Assembly: GCA_035306605.1 (NCBI GenBank)
Contig: DATGNR010000061.1
Length of the DNA stretch: 23,661 nucleotides
Source of the DNA: Xanthomarina sp035306605
GTDB lineage: Bacteria > Bacteroidota > Bacteroidia > Flavobacteriales > Flavobacteriaceae
Reading direction: 5' to 3' (one strand)
The notes beneath the pieces were generated by a model, which was given only the letters and a program-made list of their open reading frames with translations, made no database searches and was not told the origin of the DNA. The position numbers were made by a program, and so were the translations under genes. Shown piece after piece: positions 13,080 through 20,176 of this stretch. Each line of letters opens with the position of its first letter. Position 1 is the stretch's first letter.

Positions 13080-15638
13080 ATGAGTGTTCAAACCCAACAA
13101 AAAGTGCTTCCAACAACATACTCTCAAGATGAGGCTTTTGAAGCTTCTTTAAAGTATTTTAACGGCGACGATTTAGCTGCGCGCGTATGGATTAACAAAT
13201 ATGCCTTAAAAGATTCTGAAGGCAATTTATTCGAGTTGACTCCAGACGATATGCATAAACGTATAGCCAAAGAAATAGCAAGGATAGAAGTGAAATATCC
13301 AAATCCACTATCCGAAAATGAGATTTACAATTTAATTAAAGATTTTAAATATATTGTTCCTCAGGGAAGTCCGATGGCTGGGATTGGAAACCCATATCAA
13401 ATAGCCTCGCTTTCTAACTGTTTTGTAATTGGAAATAGTGGAGAGTCTGATTCTTATGGAGGCATCATGAAAATTGATCAAGAGCAGGTACAGCTTATGA
13501 AGCGTCGTGGCGGTGTTGGGCACGATTTATCTCATATCAGACCTAAAGGTTCGCCAGTTAAAAACTCGGCACTAACTTCTACAGGGATTGTACCTTTTAT
13601 GGAACGCTACTCTAACTCTACCAGAGAAGTGGCTCAAGATGGGCGTCGCGGAGCCTTAATGTTATCTGTATCTATCAACCATCCAGATTCAGAAGATTTT
13701 ATCGATGCTAAATTAGAGCAAGGCAAAGTTACGGGAGCAAACGTTTCGGTTAGAATAGACGATGAGTTTATGAAAGCCGTAAAATCAAATGGTACTTACA
13801 CTCAAAAATATCCGATATTTAGTAGCGAACCAAAGTTTACAAAAACTATTGAAGCTAATAAAGTTTGGAAAAAAATAGTTCACAACGCATGGAAATCAGC
13901 TGAGCCAGGTATCTTGTTTTGGGATACTATTATTAACGAATCTGTCCCAGATTGCTACGCCGATTTAGGATATAAAACTGTTTCTACAAATCCATGTGGT
14001 GAAATCCCACTTTGTCCATACGATTCTTGTCGTTTATTAGCAATCAACTTGTTTTCTTATGTTGAAAATCCATTTACAGATAAGGCGTCTTTTAATTTTG
14101 AGTTATTTAAAAAACACGTTCATGCAGCTCAACGCATCATGGATGATATTATCGATTTAGAATTAGAGAAAATAGATGCTATTATTGCGAAAATTGATGC
14201 AGATCCAGAATTAGATGAAGTAAAAGCTACCGAAAGAAACCTTTGGTTAAACATTCAAACTAAAGCCAACGAAGGACGTAGAACTGGAATTGGTATTACT
14301 GCTGAAGGTGATATGCTTGCGGCATTAGGAATTAGATACGGAAGTAAAGAAGGAAATGAGTTTTCTGTGGAAGTTCATAAAACTTTAGGAATAGAGGCGT
14401 ATAGAGCATCTGTTTATATGGCAAAAGATCGAGGTCCGTTTGCTATTTTTGATGCAGAAAGAGAAAAAAACAATCCGTTTATCCTGCGTTTAAAAGAAGC
14501 AGATGATAAATTGTATTACGAAATGCTTGAGCATGGAAGAAGAAATATTGCTTTATTAACTATCGCTCCAACTGGTACTACTAGTTTAATGACGCAAACC
14601 TCTTCGGGAATTGAACCAGTTTTCATGCCGGTGTATAAACGTAGAAGAAAAGTAAATCCAAACGATCAAAATGTTCGTGTGGATTTTGTGGATGAGGTTG
14701 GAGATTCGTGGGAGGAATATGTGGTTTTTCACCATAGATTTAAGCAATGGATGGACGTTAACGGTATCGATTCGTCTCAGAATTTCACTCAAAAAGACTT
14801 AGACGTATTAGTTAAAAAATCGCCTTATTACCAAGCAACCTCTAACGATGTAGATTGGATGAGCAAGGTAAGTATGCAGGGTGCTGTTCAGAAATGGGTA
14901 GATCATTCTATCAGTGTTACTATTAACTTGCCAAACGATGCTACTGAAGAATTGGTGGGTCAATTGTATCTAGAAGCTTGGGAAGCAGGTTGTAAAGGAG
15001 TGACTGTTTATAGAGATGGTTCGCGTTCAGGAGTTTTAATTTCAAATGAAGAAAAAACTGAAGATGACAATCAAGAAATGTTAACAGCATTTCCAACCAA
15101 ACGTCCTCAAGTTTTAGAAGCAGATGTTGTTCGTTTTCAGAATAATAAAGAAAAGTGGATTGCATTTATTGGATTGATAGATGGAAAGCCATACGAAGTG
15201 TTTACTGGATTAGCCGATGATGAAGATGGTATTTTAATACCGCGTTGGGTTAATGAAGGTGTAATTATTAAAAGTAGAAACGATGACGGGACCTCGCGTT
15301 ACGATTTTCAATACAAAAACAAAAGGGGATATAAAACCACCATTGAAGGCTTATCTCATAAATTCAACCCAGAATATTGGAATTACGCTAAGTTAATTTC
15401 AAGTACGCTACGACATGGGATGCCGATAGATAAAATTGTTGATTTAATCAATAGTTTACAATTAGATAGCGAGTCTATTAATACATGGAAGAACGGTGTA
15501 GTTCGTGCTATAAAGCGTTACGTAGAAGATGGAACTCAAGCCAAAGGGCAAACTTGTAGCAACTGTAGTTCTGTTAATTTAATTTACCAAGAAGGCTGTT
15601 TAACCTGTAAAGATTGCGGTTCTTCTAAGTGTGGATAA
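13080..15638 (+). CDS. nrdJ: Adenosylcobalamin-dependent (class II) ribonucleotide reductase
   Basis: The 852-residue protein reduces ribonucleotides to deoxyribonucleotides using a radical from AdoCbl and so does not need oxygen. The N-terminal part carries Cys114 in LSNCFV and RRGGVGHDLSHIRPKGS (142-158). NPCGEIPL (304-311) holds active-site Cys306 and Glu308. RRTGIGITAEGDMLAALG (400-417) and APTGTTSLM (496-504) are further barrel motifs, and GCKGVTVYRDGSRSGVL (637-653) closes the barrel. About 680-815 is a TSCPD-type domain (STLRHGMPIDKIVDLI, 775-790). The C-terminus has six Cys (826, 829, 840, 843, 846, 851), a zinc-ribbon or redox tail that receives electrons from thioredoxin. No NrdA-type ATP cone is evident. 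The 177-nt leader shows no cobalamin riboswitch. A terminator follows; the gene stands alone. Confidence 0.96.
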   Translation: MSVQTQQKVLPTTYSQDEAFEASLKYFNGDDLAARVWINKYALKDSEGNLFELTPDDMHKRIAKEIARIEVKYPNPLSENEIYNLIKDFKYIVPQGSPMAGIGNPYQIASLSNCFVIGNSGESDSYGGIMKIDQEQVQLMKRRGGVGHDLSHIRPKGSPVKNSALTSTGIVPFMERYSNSTREVAQDGRRGALMLSVSINHPDSEDFIDAKLEQGKVTGANVSVRIDDEFMKAVKSNGTYTQKYPIFSSEPKFTKTIEANKVWKKIVHNAWKSAEPGILFWDTIINESVPDCYADLGYKTVSTNPCGEIPLCPYDSCRLLAINLFSYVENPFTDKASFNFELFKKHVHAAQRIMDDIIDLELEKIDAIIAKIDADPELDEVKATERNLWLNIQTKANEGRRTGIGITAEGDMLAALGIRYGSKEGNEFSVEVHKTLGIEAYRASVYMAKDRGPFAIFDAEREKNNPFILRLKEADDKLYYEMLEHGRRNIALLTIAPTGTTSLMTQTSSGIEPVFMPVYKRRRKVNPNDQNVRVDFVDEVGDSWEEYVVFHHRFKQWMDVNGIDSSQNFTQKDLDVLVKKSPYYQATSNDVDWMSKVSMQGAVQKWVDHSISVTINLPNDATEELVGQLYLEAWEAGCKGVTVYRDGSRSGVLISNEEKTEDDNQEMLTAFPTKRPQVLEADVVRFQNNKEKWIAFIGLIDGKPYEVFTGLADDEDGILIPRWVNEGVIIKSRNDDGTSRYDFQYKNKRGYKTTIEGLSHKFNPEYWNYAKLISSTLRHGMPIDKIVDLINSLQLDSESINTWKNGVVRAIKRYVEDGTQAKGQTCSNCSSVNLIYQEGCLTCKDCGSSKCG

Positions 15639-15662
15639 TTTTTTATAGATAGATTTAGTTTT

Positions 15663-15695
15663 AAAAGGGGGAACTGTTATTGGTTTCCCTTTTTT
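15663..15695 (+). terminator. Intrinsic terminator of nrdJ
   Basis: AAAAGGGGGAAC (15663-15674) pairs with GGTTTCCCTTTT (15682-15693) with two G-U pairs and one mismatch, followed by T's; 24 bp after the stop. Confidence 0.75.
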
Positions 15696-15863
15696 ATTGA
15701 TTGTATTATTTTAAAATATAATCGCTTATTCTTTGTGTCTTTACAATAATATTTGGACACTTCGTATTGGTAACTAGGAATGAAAACTTTAGAGAATGTA
15801 AAATATTTTGTGTTTTACGAAAAACTCCAGCTCCAAAAAAAAACTAAAATCCATAATTTATCG

Positions 15864-15871
15864 TATTTTTG
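15864..15871 (+). promoter_or_regulatory. -7 box of prfA
   Basis: TATTTTTG fits TAnnTTTG and lies 22 bp before the ATG; the -33 position is unclear. Confidence 0.5.
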
Positions 15872-15893
15872 ACGACATAATTCAGTAAAATAC

Positions 15894-16970
15894 ATGTTAG
15901 ATAAATTACAAATAGTAAAGCAACGTTTTGATGAGGTTAGTGATTTGATCATTCAGCCTGATATAATGACAGATCAAAAACGCTATGTGGAATTAAATAA
16001 AGAATATAAAGATTTAAGAATATTAATGGATAAGCGTGAGCAATATCTCGAGCTTACCAATAATCTAAAAGAAGCTGAAGAAATTATTGCAGATGGTAGC
16101 GACCAGGAAATGGTGGATATGGCTAAAATGCAATATGAAGAAGCTAAAGAAGGAATTCCGAAATTAGAGGATGAAATAAAAGTTCTTTTAATTCCTAAAG
16201 ATCCAGAAGATTCTAAAAATGCGGTAGTAGAATTACGTGCCGGTACTGGTGGTGATGAGGCGAGTATTTTTGCCGGAGATTTATTTAGAATGTACTCCAA
16301 ATACTGCGAAAGCAAAGGATGGAAAGTAGATACTGTAGATTATAGTGAAGGTACAAATGGCGGATTTAAAGAAATCCAATTTGAGGTTACTGGAGAAGAC
16401 GTGTATGGTACCCTAAAGTTTGAAGCAGGCGTGCACCGTGTGCAACGAGTACCACAAACGGAAACTCAAGGCCGTGTTCATACAAGTGCTGCAACGGTTA
16501 TGGTGTTTCCTGAAGCCGAAGAGTTTGATGTTGAAATAAACCCAAAAGATGTTCGTATAGATTTTTTCTGTTCTTCTGGTCCAGGAGGTCAGTCGGTGAA
16601 CACCACCTATTCAGCTGTGCGTTTAACACATATTCCTACAGGATTAGTGGCTCAGTGTCAAGATCAAAAATCTCAGCATAAAAACAAAGAGAAGGCGTTT
16701 AAAGTATTACGTTCACGATTGTACGATATAGAGTTAGCAAAGAAAAATGCTGAAGATGCTGCTAAGCGTGGTTCTATGGTAACTTCTGGAGATAGAAGTG
16801 CTAAAATTAGAACCTATAACTATTCTCAAGGTCGTGTAACTGACCACAGAATTGGTTTAACTCTATACGATTTAGGAAATATAGTAAATGGAGATATTCA
16901 GAGAATTATAGATGAACTTCAGTTAGCCGAAAACACTGAAAAGTTAAAAGCCAATACAGATATAATTTAA
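15894..16970 (+). CDS. prfA: Peptide chain release factor 1
   Basis: The 358-residue protein recognises UAA and UAG on the ribosome and triggers peptide release. The N-terminal helical domain covers about 1-100. VPQTETQGRVHTSAA (186-200) contains the tripeptide anticodon PQT (187-189), the P-x-T motif of RF1 rather than the SPF of RF2. SSGPGGQSVNTTYSAVR (227-243) holds the GGQ motif (231-233), whose Gln is normally methylated by PrmC; no prmC is in the window. Length is standard for RF1 and the frame is continuous, so there is no RF2-type programmed frameshift. It has its own promoter box and a terminator that runs up to the pyrF start. Confidence 0.97.
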   Translation: MLDKLQIVKQRFDEVSDLIIQPDIMTDQKRYVELNKEYKDLRILMDKREQYLELTNNLKEAEEIIADGSDQEMVDMAKMQYEEAKEGIPKLEDEIKVLLIPKDPEDSKNAVVELRAGTGGDEASIFAGDLFRMYSKYCESKGWKVDTVDYSEGTNGGFKEIQFEVTGEDVYGTLKFEAGVHRVQRVPQTETQGRVHTSAATVMVFPEAEEFDVEINPKDVRIDFFCSSGPGGQSVNTTYSAVRLTHIPTGLVAQCQDQKSQHKNKEKAFKVLRSRLYDIELAKKNAEDAAKRGSMVTSGDRSAKIRTYNYSQGRVTDHRIGLTLYDLGNIVNGDIQRIIDELQLAENTEKLKANTDII

Positions 16971-16991
16971 GACCTAAATAATTTAAAACCT

Positions 16992-17014
16992 AGCCTCATT
17001 TTGAGGCTTTTTTT
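16992..17014 (+). terminator. Intrinsic terminator between prfA and pyrF
   Basis: AGCCTCA (16992-16998) pairs perfectly with TGAGGCT (17002-17008) around TTT, followed by a T-run to 17014. The pyrF ATG is at 17020, only 5 nt further on, so pyrF is transcribed either by read-through or from a promoter inside the end of prfA. Confidence 0.9.
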
Positions 17015-17019
17015 ATAAG

Positions 17020-17841
17020 ATGACAACACAGCAATTAACCGAACAAATCCAAAAAAAGAAGTCCTTTCTTTGTATTGGTTTAGATGTCGATTTAAATAAA
17101 ATTCCAGAGCATTTATTAAACGATGAAGACCCGATCTTTGCATTTAACAAGGCTATTATTGATGCTACACATCATTTATGTGTCGCGTATAAACCAAACA
17201 CGGCTTTTTATGAAGCCTATGGATTAAAAGGATGGAAGGCTTTGGAAAAGACCATTCAATATCTTAATGCCAGCTATCCAGAGATCTTTACTATTGCCGA
17301 TGCTAAAAGAGGAGATATTGGAAACACAAGTAGCATGTATGCCAAAGCTTTTTTTGAAGATTTAGGCTTTGATAGCGTGACTGTGGCTCCGTATATGGGA
17401 AAAGATTCTGTTGAGCCATTTTTGGCTTTTGAAAACAAACACACCATAATGTTGGCTTTAACCTCCAATGAAGGAGCTTTTGATTTTCAAACAAAAACTA
17501 TCGAAGGCACCGAGTTGTACAAACAGGTTTTGGAGACTTCCAAAGCTTGGAGAAATTCAGAAAACTTAATGTATGTGGTAGGAGCAACCAAAGCGGAATA
17601 TTTTTCAGATATAAGACGCATAGTTCCAAACAGTTTTTTGTTGGTTCCTGGAGTTGGGGCTCAAGGTGGAAACCTGCAAGATGTTTGTAAATACGGCTTA
17701 AATAAACACGTTGGTTTGCTTATTAATTCTTCTCGAGGCATTATTTATGCTTCCAAGCAAAACGATTTTGCTCAGGCTGCCGCTATTAAGGCAAAGGAGC
17801 TTCAGCAGGAAATGGCCTTAATATTAAAGGAACAGTTTTAG
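17020..17841 (+). CDS. pyrF: Orotidine 5'-phosphate decarboxylase, long (type 2) form
   Basis: The 273-residue protein catalyses the last step of UMP synthesis, OMP to UMP and CO2, in the cytoplasm. FLCIGLDVDLNKIP (16-29) supplies the first active-site Asp, and DAKRGDIGNTS (94-104) is the catalytic block with Lys96 and Asp99. VAPYMGKDSVEPFL and the phosphate-binding segments FLLVPGVGAQGG and LINSSRGIIYAS follow. The length matches the longer type 2 family (about 270 residues) used by Bacteroidetes and actinobacteria, not the 235-245-residue type 1 enzyme. The ATG begins 5 nt after the U-tract of the prfA terminator, with no -7 box in the space between. It ends 59 bp before the next gene. Confidence 0.96.
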   Translation: MTTQQLTEQIQKKKSFLCIGLDVDLNKIPEHLLNDEDPIFAFNKAIIDATHHLCVAYKPNTAFYEAYGLKGWKALEKTIQYLNASYPEIFTIADAKRGDIGNTSSMYAKAFFEDLGFDSVTVAPYMGKDSVEPFLAFENKHTIMLALTSNEGAFDFQTKTIEGTELYKQVLETSKAWRNSENLMYVVGATKAEYFSDIRRIVPNSFLLVPGVGAQGGNLQDVCKYGLNKHVGLLINSSRGIIYASKQNDFAQAAAIKAKELQQEMALILKEQF

Positions 17842-17867
17842 GGAATCTGTACGTTTTATTATAGTAT

Positions 17868-17875
17868 TACCTTAG
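17868..17875 (+). promoter_or_regulatory. Weak -7 candidate before the BtuF-like gene
   Basis: TACCTTAG differs at one position from TAnnTTTG and lies 25 bp before the ATG. Read-through from pyrF is the alternative. Confidence 0.35.
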
Positions 17876-17900
17876 TGTATAAAACTGTTATCTATACATA

Positions 17901-18686
17901 ATGAAAGATCAACTACATAGAACGATTGAATTAAAAGGAACTCCAAAACGGATTGTTTCCTTAGTGCCTTCGCAAACGGAATTGCTGTGCGATTTAGGTT
18001 TAGAATCTTCTCTAGTGGGTGTTACCAAATTCTGTATACATCCTAAGCATCTTAAATCAAATGTGGCGGTCGTTGGAGGGACTAAGCAAGTTCATTATGA
18101 TAAAATTCAAGCGCTTCAACCCGATATTATATTGTGTAATAAAGAAGAAAATACGCAAGAAATGGTTGAGGCATTGGAGAAAATAGCCCCCGTACATTTA
18201 AGCGATATTTATACGATTGAAGATTGTTTGGAGCTTATTGGTATGTATGGCACCATCTTCTCCGTTGAGGAAAAAGCTGAATCTATTCGTTCTACTATTC
18301 AAAATGAGTATAAAGCATTTCAGGATTTCATTCAGGATCAACCGAAATTAAAAACAGTTTATTTTATTTGGAAAACCCCGTGGATGGTAGCTGCAAATAA
18401 TAACTTTATCAATACACTCATGTCTGTTGGTAAGTTTGAAAATTACTTTCGATACTTAGATAGATATCCTGAAATAGATTTAGATCGGGATCTTGATGAT
18501 CAGGTGGAAGTTATTATGTTGTCCACAGAACCTTTTCCGTTTAAGAGTGAGCATGTGGAATTATTGAAAATACAATTTCCCCAAGCTAGGGTGTTGTTGG
18601 TGGATGGTGAAATGTTTTCCTGGTATGGATCTCGATTAGCTAAATCCTTTCAATATTTCAAGTCGTTAAGACTTGAAAACTTATAG
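17901..18686 (+). CDS. BtuF-like helical-backbone receptor (putative corrinoid or metal-chelate binding protein), no signal peptide
   Basis: The 261-residue protein matches the periplasmic-binding family of vitamin B12 and siderophore receptors (PF01497). The N-terminal lobe has KRIVSLVPSQTELLCDLGL (16-34), then VVGGTKQVHYDKIQALQPDIIL (57-78). A long linking helix lies around 125-150, and the C-terminal lobe has VYFIWKTPWMVAANNNFI (149-166). Family members bind cobalamin or ferric complexes outside the membrane for an ABC importer. The N-terminus here (MKDQLHRTIELKG) has neither signal peptide nor lipobox, and no alternative start restores one, so it may work in the cytoplasm. No BtuCD genes are adjacent. 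AdoCbl enzymes lie on both sides (nrdJ, icmF), which makes cobalamin or cobinamide a plausible ligand, but this is inference; an iron chelate is possible. Confidence 0.82.
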   Translation: MKDQLHRTIELKGTPKRIVSLVPSQTELLCDLGLESSLVGVTKFCIHPKHLKSNVAVVGGTKQVHYDKIQALQPDIILCNKEENTQEMVEALEKIAPVHLSDIYTIEDCLELIGMYGTIFSVEEKAESIRSTIQNEYKAFQDFIQDQPKLKTVYFIWKTPWMVAANNNFINTLMSVGKFENYFRYLDRYPEIDLDRDLDDQVEVIMLSTEPFPFKSEHVELLKIQFPQARVLLVDGEMFSWYGSRLAKSFQYFKSLRLENL

Positions 18687-18726
18687 CTAAAGCACTTAAT
18701 TAAATCCTTAGAAAAAAAACATCCAT

Positions 18727-18927
18727 TTATGAGATTTTGTGTCCTATGGGTTCTCTACTTAAATATTTCAATCTGTTTAATTTATTCAAAAGCTTAATAG
18801 CTTTGAATTCAGAAATGTCACTCATAGCACAATCTGTTTCTCGAAGATTGTAGGCTTTTTCTACAAGGCGTTTGTAGCGCTTTTGTAATTTAATTTGGTT
18901 CTTTTTAATTTTCTTTAAATTTTCCAT
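18727..18927 (-). CDS. Small coiled-coil-like protein of 66 residues, Flavobacteria-type
   Basis: The protein is almost entirely charged helix: MENLKKIKKNQIKLQKRYKRL, then VEKAYNLRETDCAMSDISE, then a second helix with KAIKLLNKLNRLKYL. Basic residues dominate and there is no signal peptide. The YKRLVEKAYNLRETD stretch resembles small Flavobacteria proteins (the Lacal_2735 family has a similar YKKLxxEAYxLS segment), but I am not sure of membership. It has a good promoter of its own (18947-18977) and stands downstream of the DUF4197 gene, from which a terminator separates it. Function unknown. Confidence 0.75.
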   Translation of the reverse strand: MENLKKIKKNQIKLQKRYKRLVEKAYNLRETDCAMSDISEFKAIKLLNKLNRLKYLSREPIGHKIS

Positions 18928-18946
18928 TATTCCAACCTTTGAAACT

Positions 18947-18977
18947 TAAATATATTTAAAATAATGGAATTCAGCAA
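18947..18977 (-). promoter_or_regulatory. Promoter of the 66-residue protein gene
   Basis: On the minus strand TTG (18975-18977) and TATATTTA (18947-18954, one mismatch to TAnnTTTG) are 20 bp apart, the preferred spacing. The start codon is 20 bp downstream. Confidence 0.65.
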
Positions 18978-19000
18978 CATAAATATTTGGATTGTTGATA

Positions 19001-19030
19001 AAAAAAATCGATTCTGTAAGAATCGATTTT
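19001..19030 (-). terminator. Intrinsic terminator of the DUF4197 gene
   Basis: AAAATCGATTCT (19004-19015) and AGAATCGATTTT (19019-19030) are perfect inverted copies around GTA. On the minus strand the hairpin runs into eight T's, 34 bp after the stop codon. Confidence 0.9.
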
Positions 19031-19063
19031 AATTTAAAGAATTAACTTACTTTTTTTAGCAGT

Positions 19064-19774
19064 TTAATCTTGCAATGCGAAAACTTGTTTTAATAAATCG
19101 GTAGTTCTTGATGAGAACTTTGTTCTAATTTCTTTTTCTTCTACTGCAATCATTTTATACACTCCTTTTAGCGCTTCTTCGGTTACGTAAGCCGTTAAAT
19201 CTGGATTTACGCTAGAGGTAAATGGGATGCTGTTGTATTTGTTAATTAGGTTGCTCCAAATTTGATCGGCTCCAACCTTTTGAAAAGAATTATTTATTAC
19301 TGGGTGAAATTCATTGTATAGGGCAGATTCTGTTTTTCCTGCCAAGTAGCGTGTAGCAGAATCGTCATTACCTAACAATATGGTTTTTGCATCGGCGAAG
19401 GTGATTCCTTTTACTGCATCCACAAAAATAGGGGTAGCTGTACTAACCGCATCTTCGGCTGCACGATTTAATACTTTTAAGCCTTCGTCGGCTAAAGAAC
19501 TTAATCCAATATCGCGAAGTGCTTTATCTACTTTTTGTAATTCTTCAGGAAGTAATATTTTTACTAAGTCGTTTTTAAAAAAACCGTCAGTCTGCGTTAG
19601 TTTGGTTACCTGTTTATCGATACCTTGATCTAAAGCTTCTCTAAGACCAGCTGCAATTTGGGTGTTACTAATTCCAGTGGTGCCTTCTGGCAATTGATTA
19701 ACTACTTCTTGTAATTCAGCACAAGCTGTAATGTTTAAAATAAGGGCGATAGCCAATAGTCTTTTTATCATCAT
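19064..19774 (-). CDS. DUF4197 family lipoprotein
   Basis: The 236-residue protein starts with a short signal peptide ending in the lipobox ITAC (15-18), so Cys18 is probably lipidated. The mature part matches DUF4197: ISNTQIAAGLREALDQGI (about 35-52), a segment with LLPEELQKVDKALRDIGL (about 74-91), AAEDAVSTATPIFVDAVKGI (105-124), then FADAKTILLGNDDSATRYL (125-143) and a C-terminal helix ending TTDLLKQVFALQD. The fold is all-alpha, probably periplasmic or on the inner face of the outer membrane. The family has no established function. It is transcribed divergently from icmF across a 402-bp gap and has its own -7 box and terminator. Confidence 0.9.
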   Translation of the reverse strand: MMIKRLLAIALILNITACAELQEVVNQLPEGTTGISNTQIAAGLREALDQGIDKQVTKLTQTDGFFKNDLVKILLPEELQKVDKALRDIGLSSLADEGLKVLNRAAEDAVSTATPIFVDAVKGITFADAKTILLGNDDSATRYLAGKTESALYNEFHPVINNSFQKVGADQIWSNLINKYNSIPFTSSVNPDLTAYVTEEALKGVYKMIAVEEKEIRTKFSSRTTDLLKQVFALQD

Positions 19775-19796
19775 TTTGATTTTACTGTGTTTTAGG

Positions 19797-19804
19797 CAAA
19801 GATA
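19797..19804 (-). promoter_or_regulatory. -7 box of the DUF4197 gene
   Basis: TATCTTTG on the minus strand fully fits TAnnTTTG, 22 bp before the ATG. No TTG is found at the -33 spacing. Confidence 0.6.
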
Positions 19805-20140
19805 AATATTAACTTATGACATTGTTTTAAAACCTTTAAAAAATTAGCTTGTAGTTTTTTTTGCTCTTTAGTTCTAATTGACTTCTATTAAGGTTTCTTC
19901 GCTCATTCTAATTTATAAGTGTTTAAAATTGTGTTTATAATCTTGTAAATCTGTGTTTTAAATTGCGTGATAAAGATGGGTGCTTTACTTGTTTTGAAAT
20001 TGCTTGGCTTGATTTAGGAGGCGTAACGAGTATGGGAATTACGAGGAGATTTGTTTTACTTGTTAGCAGCTGCTTTCATTCAAATAAAAGAGATATTTGT
20101 ATCTGATGGCACATCCTTAAATTAATACAGTATAATTCCT

Positions 20141-20148
20141 TAAATTTG
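20141..20148 (+). promoter_or_regulatory. -7 box of icmF
   Basis: TAAATTTG fits TAnnTTTG and lies 28 bp before the ATG. The implied leader of about 20 nt leaves no room for a cobalamin riboswitch. Confidence 0.6.
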
Positions 20149-20176
20149 TGCCACTAAAAAAATAAGATTTTTATAC

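Larger units (their letters stand above)
19775..20176. other. Divergent intergenic region between the DUF4197 gene and icmF
   Basis: Apart from the two -7 boxes at its ends I see no gene, riboswitch or strong hairpin in this 402-bp stretch. Short ATG frames of 13 and 24 codons (near 19976 and 20032) lack any protein-like features. Confidence 0.6.

Noticed and set aside
15983..16315. Minus-strand open frame of 110 codons inside prfA
   Set aside because: Antisense shadow of a well-conserved release factor gene; no promoter or family resemblance.
15894..16970. Release factor 2 with programmed frameshift
   Set aside because: The frame is uninterrupted and the recognition tripeptide is PQT (RF1 type), not SPF.
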